A DNA stretch of 64,000 nt, from contig JADZBD010000020.1 in NCBI GenBank assembly GCA_020852255.1, positions 1-64,000 of the forward strand, written 5' to 3'. The stretch is from Bacteroidia bacterium (GTDB lineage Bacteria > Bacteroidota > Bacteroidia > JADZBD01). Position 1 is the first letter of the stretch. Every line of letters begins with the position of its first letter. Both the position numbers and the translations under genes were made by a program. Positions 17,071 through 23,587 of this stretch are shown in pieces. The notes below the pieces were generated by a model. It saw only the letters and a program-made list of their open reading frames with translations. It ran no database searches and was not told the DNA's origin.

Positions 17071-18500
17071 TCTTCAATTCAATTGACTTTGCCTGGTTCC
17101 TTCCGCTGGCTTTTCTTGTTTATCGCCTGATCCCGGACAAAAGCATTCGTAACCGGAATCTCTGGATTCTGTGTGTTAGTTTATTCTTCTACGGTTGGTG
17201 GGACTGGCGTTTTGTTTCATTGCTCCTCTTGAGCATTATGGTCGATTTCCGCATGGCACAGCTCATTGCAGACCGCCCTGCGCAAAGCAAAGTTTTTCTG
17301 TGGACCAGTGTCATTCTTAATCTGGGCATATTGGTTTTTTTCAAATACAGTAATTTTTTTATTACTTCTTTCAGTCAAAGTTTTTCCTTTCTCGGGATTC
17401 CCTTTGAATGCAGCAGCCTCAATATTGTTCTTCCGGTGGGCGTCAGTTTTTATACTTTTCAGACGCTGGGTTATGTTTTGGATGTGTACCGCGGAAAAAT
17501 TGCCCCTTCACGGGACGTGCTTTCTTTCGGTGCTTTTGTTAGTTTTTTCCCACAACTGGTTGCTGGCCCCATTGAACGCGCGGCCCATCTGCTTCCCCAA
17601 TTTCAAAAGGAACATGATTTTAATAAGGTGGAGGCACATCACGCATTACGGCAAATGCTTTGGGGATTCTTTAAAAAACTGGTTATCGCCGACAATTGTG
17701 CTATGCTGGCGGATAGTGCTTTTAATGACCCTGGGGCTTCTTCTATGCAGCTTCTGTTAGGGGCCATGTTCTTTAGTTTTCAGATCTATGGTGATTTTTC
17801 GGGGTACTCTGATATTGCTCTGGGTACGGCACGTTTGTTTGGGTTTCGTTTGATGAGAAATTTTGATAACCCGTATTTTTCCAGAGATGTGGCTGAATTC
17901 TGGAGACGCTGGCATATTTCACTATCAACCTGGTTTCGCGATCAGGTCTATATTCCCCTTGGTGGAAGTAAAAACGGTAAGTGGGGAACGGTACGAAACG
18001 TCTTGCTTGTATTTATTATAAGCGGGTTTTGGCATGGTGCAAACTGGACATTCATATTTTGGGGGCTGCTGCACGCTCTATTCTTTCTTCCCCTCTTGAT
18101 GCTCGGGAAAAACAGATTACATACGGATATTCCTGCACGTGGCCGTACGTTGCCCGGGCTGAGAGAAGGGAGCAGAATGCTGTTTACTTTTTTTCTTGTT
18201 ACGCTCGCATGGATATTTTTCAGGGCAGAGAGTCTTACGGGAGCTTTCAGCTACCTGTCCGGTATATTTTCGCTCAGTGGTTCGTTTACGGAAGCCTTCA
18301 CGGGGAAGTCCCTACTTGCGTTAGGATGGATACTTGTAATGATGGTAGTGGAATGGACGGGAAGGGAAGAAGAATATGCGATTGCTGCTATGGCGCGATG
18401 GAAAAGCACGGCCCTTCGCTTTGGATGCTATTACCTTTTTCTCCTTGTACTGGTCTGGTTCGGAGGGAAAGCGCAAACATTTATATATTTTCAGTTTTAA
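17067..18500 (+). CDS. MBOAT-family membrane O-acyltransferase (AlgI-like)
   Basis: 477 residues with about ten membrane segments. The family core is present: PVGVSFYTFQTLGYVLDVYRG, FFPQLVAGPIERA, GYSDIALGTARLFGF, NFDNPYFSRDVAEFWRRWHI, and the catalytic H323 in SGFWHGANWTFIFWG. AlgI/DltB-like members pass acyl groups across the membrane to polysaccharides or other envelope acceptors, usually with a partner SGNH protein. That partner could be the next gene, which overlaps this one by one base. The acceptor is unknown. Confidence 0.92.
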   Translation: MIFNSIDFAWFLPLAFLVYRLIPDKSIRNRNLWILCVSLFFYGWWDWRFVSLLLLSIMVDFRMAQLIADRPAQSKVFLWTSVILNLGILVFFKYSNFFITSFSQSFSFLGIPFECSSLNIVLPVGVSFYTFQTLGYVLDVYRGKIAPSRDVLSFGAFVSFFPQLVAGPIERAAHLLPQFQKEHDFNKVEAHHALRQMLWGFFKKLVIADNCAMLADSAFNDPGASSMQLLLGAMFFSFQIYGDFSGYSDIALGTARLFGFRLMRNFDNPYFSRDVAEFWRRWHISLSTWFRDQVYIPLGGSKNGKWGTVRNVLLVFIISGFWHGANWTFIFWGLLHALFFLPLLMLGKNRLHTDIPARGRTLPGLREGSRMLFTFFLVTLAWIFFRAESLTGAFSYLSGIFSLSGSFTEAFTGKSLLALGWILVMMVVEWTGREEEYAIAAMARWKSTALRFGCYYLFLLVLVWFGGKAQTFIYFQF

Positions 18501-19453
18501 TGAAAAGCTTTCTTCTCCGTATCTTCTTTTTTCTGCTTCCGGTGATCGGGCTTATGTATCCTGTGGACTGGTTCCTTTCGAATCATTTGTCGAAAGCGCA
18601 TACCCCTCCCGGGGAAATCGAAGTGTGGAATGCCATTTATTCAGGCGCAATTGACGCGGAAGTTGCAGTGTATGGGTCCTCCCGCGCCTGGGTTCAGATT
18701 GATCCGCATATATTGCAGGATACGCTTCAACGAAAGGTGTATAATTTTGGTATAGACGGACATAAATTCAGGATCATCTATCTCCGGCACCTGGAATATC
18801 TCAGGTACAACCCACCTCCACGGTTGATCATTTTATCTCTGGATGTTTTTAGTCTCGAAGAAAGGGAGGACCTGTATGGTTCAGAACAATTCCTTCCTTT
18901 TGTTGCAGGAAATGACACGGTTAGGAAATACATTTCCTCTATGCAGGGGTTTAGTAAGTATGATTATGCGCTCCCCTCGGTGCGGTACTACGGCGAATTC
19001 CGCTGGAAAAATGAAGCTTTGCGGATTGCGCTGGGATTGACGGATAGCACCCCTTTCAGAAAAAATGGATTCAGGAACAGAGAGGTAGGCTGGCGGGCGG
19101 ATCTCGCCGGTGGTACGATGACTCCCGAAGGATTTACGGTAGTGCCTAGCAAGGAAACCATCCGGTTGTTCCGGCGATTCATCCTTGATTGCCGTGAGAA
19201 AAACATTGAATTGTTGTTTGTTTATACTCCCGAACTGAAAGAGACACGTGATATGGTCAGGAACAGAGATGCGATGCTCACACTCTACAAGAACTATTCC
19301 CGTGTGTATGGTGTTCCTTTCCTGGATTATTCCGAGCACCCTGTTTCCTATGACAGGTCTTACTTTTACAATAATTCACATCTGAATGCAGCCGGAGTAG
19401 CCGCCTTTACCCCTGTTCTTGCCGCTGATATCAGAAAATATATACCGAAATGA
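18500..19453 (+). CDS. Membrane-anchored SGNH-like protein, probable acyl-transfer partner
   Basis: 317 residues with an N-terminal membrane anchor (FLLRIFFFLLPVIGLMYPV) and an extracytoplasmic domain. Two segments resemble SGNH/AlgJ-DltD-like esterase motifs: AEVAVYGSSRAW (~53-64, a GxS-type nucleophile region) and a late NNSHLNAAG in place of the usual D-x-x-H. The family is not certain. The start overlaps the MBOAT stop (TAATG); a longer frame reaching back to 17981 runs inside the MBOAT gene and was rejected. The position supports a role accepting acyl groups from the MBOAT enzyme. Confidence 0.7.
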   Translation: MKSFLLRIFFFLLPVIGLMYPVDWFLSNHLSKAHTPPGEIEVWNAIYSGAIDAEVAVYGSSRAWVQIDPHILQDTLQRKVYNFGIDGHKFRIIYLRHLEYLRYNPPPRLIILSLDVFSLEEREDLYGSEQFLPFVAGNDTVRKYISSMQGFSKYDYALPSVRYYGEFRWKNEALRIALGLTDSTPFRKNGFRNREVGWRADLAGGTMTPEGFTVVPSKETIRLFRRFILDCREKNIELLFVYTPELKETRDMVRNRDAMLTLYKNYSRVYGVPFLDYSEHPVSYDRSYFYNNSHLNAAGVAAFTPVLAADIRKYIPK

Positions 19454-20508
19454 GCAGGGAAGGACATATTCCCCAACTGGATGGACTACGCTTTTATGCT
19501 ATTTCTTCTGTACTCGTAGCACATTGGGTACAATGGAACTGGTCGGATCCGTTTTGGACAAAATTCCCCTTTGTGCATGGCGTAACATTATTTTTTGTAC
19601 TAAGTGGTTTCCTGATCACACGCAACCTTCTTAATAGTAACGACTCCGGGAGAAAACCGCTGAAATCACTTTGGTCATTTTATGTTCGCAGGGTACTTCG
19701 TATTTTCCCAATATACTATCTTTCTGTATTTACCCTCTATCTGATAGATTATGAAAATACACGTGAAATATTCCCATGGTTGGTGAGCTACACTTCGAAT
19801 ATCTATCAGTCAATGCATAATGCATATATCGGGAATTTTAACCATTTCTGGTCATTGGCTGTTGAAGAACAGTTCTATCTCATCTGGCCGCTGTTCATAT
19901 TGTTTATTAGGCCACGGTATTCGATTTACGTTATTGCCGGAGCCGTGCTGCTTTCTGTTCTTTCAAGATTATATTTTAGTCATTCAGATCTGTGGATGGC
20001 TACCAATTATTTTACTACCTGTAACCTTCATAGTCTTGGCCTGGGTGCTTTAATGGCGTGGCTGTCAATTTATCATCCGGGGTGGTCCGGGAGATTATTG
20101 TCTTTACCGCTGCTTATTGGCGGAATAACTCTTTATCTCGGTACGCTTTTTCTACAGCTGTACCCGTGGGCAGCATGGTACAGGGAGGCTTTCGACAGTC
20201 TGTTGTTTTCCTGTATTGCCGCACTGATTGTTTTTCGCTGTGCCACATCCGGTTTCAAAGGAATCTTCGGGTTTATGCTACATAACAAACTTGTGATATT
20301 CGGAGGAAAGATATCTTACGGGATGTATGTCTTTCATTTATTCATTCCTGTAATTTATGAAACTGTTTTGAATTACTTCGGAATGGATTCTTCGGCGAAT
20401 AATTATTATTACTGGACTCTTTTCATTTTGCTGGTTGCCCTTGCGAGTGGATCGTGGTATATTGTTGAACGACCTGTCCAATCCCTGAAGAAATACTTCC
20501 TGTATTAA
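19450..20508 (+). CDS. Acyltransferase family 3 (OafA/YrhL-like) membrane protein
   Basis: 352 residues with about ten membrane helices. It begins with the family hallmark IPQLDGLRFYAISSVLVAH and has FFVLSGFLITRNL, RRVLRIFPIYYLSVF and FWSLAVEEQFYLIWPLF. Members O-acetylate or otherwise acylate polysaccharides, lipid A or peptidoglycan. It overlaps the previous gene by four bases, so the window encodes two different classes of integral acyltransferase in one operon. Confidence 0.92.
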   Translation: MSREGHIPQLDGLRFYAISSVLVAHWVQWNWSDPFWTKFPFVHGVTLFFVLSGFLITRNLLNSNDSGRKPLKSLWSFYVRRVLRIFPIYYLSVFTLYLIDYENTREIFPWLVSYTSNIYQSMHNAYIGNFNHFWSLAVEEQFYLIWPLFILFIRPRYSIYVIAGAVLLSVLSRLYFSHSDLWMATNYFTTCNLHSLGLGALMAWLSIYHPGWSGRLLSLPLLIGGITLYLGTLFLQLYPWAAWYREAFDSLLFSCIAALIVFRCATSGFKGIFGFMLHNKLVIFGGKISYGMYVFHLFIPVIYETVLNYFGMDSSANNYYYWTLFILLVALASGSWYIVERPVQSLKKYFLY

Positions 20509-20527
20509 TCGTTCGTTCTTAAATTCA

Positions 20528-20535
20528 TAACTTCG
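20528..20535 (+). promoter_or_regulatory. -7-like box TAACTTCG ahead of the LVIVD/T9SS gene
   Basis: One mismatch (TTCG for TTTG). It ends 4 bases before the ATG at 20540, the same spacing as in other predicted leaderless genes here. Confidence 0.35.
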
Positions 20536-20539
20536 TACG

Positions 20540-21973
20540 ATGTTACGTATTTTACCGTGTTTTCTTTTTCTGCTGGTTATAGGAGTTTTCAAAAGCGGCA
20601 GCTCGCAAAACTGCAGTAATTTAAACCTGCAATGGATTTCGGACATCGGAGGAAATTGTTCTCAAATGGTGATGACAATGCATCGCCACAGCAATCCGGG
20701 TTCTCCGTACTTGTTCGTGGCCAATAAGGAGGCGGGTCTGAAAGTTTATGATATTTCGGTTCCTGTTTCTCCTTCGCTGTTATCTTCTGTTTCAACGTTT
20801 AATTTTGACACCCTGGATGTGATGAACCTTTGTCAGGATGGACAGTACCTGTATCTTGCACTGGGAAATCATTTTACAAGTCCTCAGGCGGGGGGTATGG
20901 CCATTGTAGATGTGGCGAATCCGGCCGTCCCTGTAGTTACGGATTTTTATGTTGTTCCAAATTCAGGGAGTGGGGCAGGTATTGTTAAGGTGGAGGGCAA
21001 TATTGCCTACCTGGGTGCCATGGAAAGCGGGTTGGTACTGCTGGACATCAGCAATAAGTATAATATTCAGTTGATTTCACAGATTATTCCCCCTATTTCA
21101 TTTCCTCCGGTTTCGAATCCTAATCCTGCCACATTCAATGCACGAGGTATGGAAGTTAAAAATGGAATAGTGTACCTGTGTTATGATGCTGGCGGAATTC
21201 GTATTATCAATTGTACCAACCCTGCCACTCCTTTGGAGAGTGGTCGCTGGTGCAATCCGGCAATGTACCTACCGTTCAATATGCCTAAAGCATATAATAA
21301 CTGCATTCTCGACGACACCCTGCTTTATGTTGCGGTGGATTATGCCGGAATGGAGGTGTTGAATGTAAAGGATACGTCTGCAATTTCTTTGGTGGGATGG
21401 TGGAATCCATATAATGCACCGGCCAATAACTGGTTTACAAGTCCGGGACATATGAATGAGATGGCTTGGGAAAAAAATTGCCGGAGAATTTTTTTATCCA
21501 GCGGTAAAAGCGACTTGCATGTAATTGATGTTTCTAATCCGGCGGCTCCTGATTCATGCAATTATTACGGGGGAGTCTCTAATTCGATTGGAACCTGGGG
21601 TGTTTCATTGTATCAAAATCAGTTGTTTCTTTCTTATATCTGTGCGGCGGTACCGTTTTCTTCATTGTGGACAGGAGTTAAATTGCTGAGTTTTAATTCC
21701 TGTTCCTCGGGTTTTTCAGAGGAAGAAAACAGCAGTTTTCGTGTTTTTCCAAACCCTGCTGGGAGCCAGTTCCGTGTAGAATGGTCTTCATCTCGCGTAG
21801 TCACCGGGATTACGGTGTACAACTCCAATGGGGCGAAAGTGTTGTGCCGGAAAATACGCGAGGGAGAATCGGAGACTTTTTGTCAAGATGTAAAGTGGGA
21901 CCCCGGTATTTATTTTATTTCCTGTCAGCTTAATTCCGGTGAAGTAATATGCCGGAAGTTGATCATTGACTGA
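20540..21973 (+). CDS. LVIVD-repeat protein with T9SS type A sorting domain
   Basis: 477 residues. A signal peptide (ILPCFLFLLVIGVFKSGSS) leads into repeats of the LVIVD type, each around a Gly-x-x-(I/L/V)-x-D-(V/I) core: AGLKVYDISVPVSP, GGMAIVDVANPAVP, SGLVLLDISNK, GGIRIINCTNPATP, AGMEVLNVKDTS, SDLHVIDVSNPAAP. Such repeats likely build a beta-propeller. The C-terminus from FRVFPNPAGS onward is a T9SS sorting domain (DPGIYFISCQL...KLIID). It is a secreted or surface protein of unknown binding role. Confidence 0.88.
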   Translation: MLRILPCFLFLLVIGVFKSGSSQNCSNLNLQWISDIGGNCSQMVMTMHRHSNPGSPYLFVANKEAGLKVYDISVPVSPSLLSSVSTFNFDTLDVMNLCQDGQYLYLALGNHFTSPQAGGMAIVDVANPAVPVVTDFYVVPNSGSGAGIVKVEGNIAYLGAMESGLVLLDISNKYNIQLISQIIPPISFPPVSNPNPATFNARGMEVKNGIVYLCYDAGGIRIINCTNPATPLESGRWCNPAMYLPFNMPKAYNNCILDDTLLYVAVDYAGMEVLNVKDTSAISLVGWWNPYNAPANNWFTSPGHMNEMAWEKNCRRIFLSSGKSDLHVIDVSNPAAPDSCNYYGGVSNSIGTWGVSLYQNQLFLSYICAAVPFSSLWTGVKLLSFNSCSSGFSEEENSSFRVFPNPAGSQFRVEWSSSRVVTGITVYNSNGAKVLCRKIREGESETFCQDVKWDPGIYFISCQLNSGEVICRKLIID

Positions 21974-21979
21974 TTAGGG

Positions 21980-22672
21980 TTATTTTTCCTTTAAAATCTT
22001 TACCTCTGTCCGGCGGTTCTTCTGTTTGCCGCCTTCCGTATCATTTGAAGCAACGGGGCTTGTATCGCCGTATCCCTTTGCCACAATCCTGTCCGCAGGG
22101 ATACCATTCTTTATTAGCCAATCACGCACAGCATTGGCTCTGTCACCGGACAATTTCAGATTGGACTCGGGCTTGCCCACATTATCTGTATGCCCCCCGA
22201 TCTCAATAACCATATTCTTCTTTAGTTTAAGATAATCCAGTAGCTTGTTAAGTTCCGTATAGGATTCTGGCCGGAAAGTGGACTTGCCTGTGTCGAAATA
22301 GACATTATCAAGTGTGATCGTCTTCGGAAGATCGTACTTCAACTGAAATTCGAAACTAAGTAAGGTGTCTTTTGCCAGAGGCATGTCAAATTCAGTGTAC
22401 TGGAAATCTTCAGAAAACGCCTTGTACTTAACTTTATATTTTGCACCTTTAGGTACCAGGAGAAGGAATTTTCCATCCGATTGTGTAATCCCGCCGTATT
22501 CTTTTCCGCTGGAAGAATTTACAAATGTGATACTTTCTCCTTCACGGGGATTCTCCTTCATGTCTGTAACCAGAACGGTTAGCAGGGCTTCAGTGGCGGT
22601 AGGTTTCAGGGAGTTTTGTCCGATAACCATCCCGGTCATTAAGACAAATGCAATGAGAAGCAGTTTTTTCAT
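21980..22672 (-). CDS. OmpA-family peptidoglycan-binding protein
   Basis: 230 residues: a signal peptide (LLLIAFVLMTGMVIG), a carboxypeptidase-regulatory-like beta domain (~25-115), and an OmpA C-terminal domain (~118-228) with FDTGKSTFRPES, the peptidoglycan-contact segment GGHTDNVGKPESNLKLSGDRA, and the closing GKQKNRRTEVKI. It should tie the outer membrane or a periplasmic complex to the cell wall. It is the last gene of the second ECF sigma operon and so may be a sigma target. Confidence 0.92.
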   Translation of the reverse strand: MKKLLLIAFVLMTGMVIGQNSLKPTATEALLTVLVTDMKENPREGESITFVNSSSGKEYGGITQSDGKFLLLVPKGAKYKVKYKAFSEDFQYTEFDMPLAKDTLLSFEFQLKYDLPKTITLDNVYFDTGKSTFRPESYTELNKLLDYLKLKKNMVIEIGGHTDNVGKPESNLKLSGDRANAVRDWLIKNGIPADRIVAKGYGDTSPVASNDTEGGKQKNRRTEVKILKEK

Positions 22673-22690
22673 ATCGTTATAACGTAATAG

Positions 22691-22951
22691 TCAGTATTTG
22701 GTTACAGGGTATTCTGTACTGTCTTCTTGCGGAACATCAGGTTCTTGGTCATTCCCGGTAAATTCAAAGATCAGAAATACCAGAAGCAAGATAAGCAATA
22801 AGGCCAACAATCCGCGTTTGTCCTTGTAAAGCAGACGTTTATATAATGGCATGGTTGCCTTCTCATACTCCGTCATCAGCCGCCCGAAATTCCTGTGCTT
22901 GCTGGCTCTGTCGCCCTCTGTACCTGTTTGTTTTTTAACTTTTATTTTCAT
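22691..22951 (-). CDS. Small single-span membrane protein, possible anti-sigma factor
   Basis: 86 residues: a basic, cytoplasmic-type N-terminal half (~1-45), one membrane helix (~48-66, LLALLLILLLVFLIFEF) and a short acidic tail. It lies between an ECF sigma gene (18 bases upstream) and an OmpA-like gene (18 bases downstream). Gene order and topology fit a minimal anti-sigma factor, but no known anti-sigma motif is visible, so this role is inference only. Confidence 0.5.
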   Translation of the reverse strand: MKIKVKKQTGTEGDRASKHRNFGRLMTEYEKATMPLYKRLLYKDKRGLLALLLILLLVFLIFEFTGNDQEPDVPQEDSTEYPVTKY

Positions 22952-22954
22952 TTT

Positions 22955-22978
22955 CAGTATCTCAGTATCTCAGTATCT
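22955..22978. repeat. Three perfect 8-bp tandem repeats at the sigma gene stop
   Basis: CAGTATCT three times without mismatch (GATACTGA-type units on the coding strand). The first unit on the coding strand contains the TGA stop of the sigma gene; the rest fill the gap before the small membrane-protein ATG. Confidence 0.8.
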
Positions 22979-23545
22979 GGGTGTTTCATTGTCCACTAGT
23001 TTCTTTAATTTAGACAAGGCCCTGTAGGTTCTCACTTTGGCATTATTTTCTGTAATACTAAATATTTCTCCGATCTCTGCGAAAGACATTTCCTCAAAAA
23101 AACGTAATTCGATTAATTGCAGATCTTCGGGTTCCAGTTTTTGCAGTAACCGTAAAACAATCTTTAACGTTTCTTCACGGTCCTGGTCCCTCACCTCCGC
23201 TGCCAGATGGAAAGCCTGGGATTCTTCCATGCTGATTATCCTCTGCCCAGGGTGTTTACGAAAATACATATTCACTTCATTAACAGCAATCCGGAACAGC
23301 CATGACGAGAATGGAAGCCCTCTGAATTCAAATTTTTTCAGATGAATCATTGCTTTAAGGAACACGATCTGTGTTATGTCAGCAGTAGCTTCTTCATCCT
23401 CCAGCCTTTTCCAGACAAACCCGAATATTGAGTCGTAGTAACGTTCATAAAGCACACTGAAATCCTTTGGATTGGCACATGCTTTTTTTACTTCGGCGTA
23501 TTCTGCTTCCAGCTGCGCTGCAGTTTTATGATATTTATGCTCCAA
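22970..23545 (-). CDS. ECF-family RNA polymerase sigma factor (second copy)
   Basis: 191 residues. Region 2: VLYERYYDSIFGFVWKRL, ATADITQIVFLKAMIHL and FSSWLFRIAVNEVNMYF. Region 4: LEPEDLQLIELRFFEEMSF and IFSITENNAKVRTYRALSKL. It heads a three-gene operon with a small membrane protein and an OmpA-like protein. The codon at 23545 is TTG and no ATG lies near the family start; the true start may be another alternative codon slightly upstream. A weak -7-like TATCTTTT lies at 23572-23579. Confidence 0.88.
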   Translation of the reverse strand: MEHKYHKTAAQLEAEYAEVKKACANPKDFSVLYERYYDSIFGFVWKRLEDEEATADITQIVFLKAMIHLKKFEFRGLPFSSWLFRIAVNEVNMYFRKHPGQRIISMEESQAFHLAAEVRDQDREETLKIVLRLLQKLEPEDLQLIELRFFEEMSFAEIGEIFSITENNAKVRTYRALSKLKKLVDNETPRY

Positions 23546-23587
23546 TGCCTGTCCTAATGCACTCTGAATAAAAAAGATACAACTTTA

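Noticed and set aside
17981-18499. Upstream extension of the SGNH-like gene
   Set aside because: It overlaps the MBOAT gene in another frame; the signal anchor begins at 18500, exactly at the MBOAT stop.
23572-23579. TATCTTTT as the promoter of the second sigma operon
   Set aside because: It has a mismatch and the gene's start codon is itself unclear, so the spacing gives no support; mentioned only under the gene.
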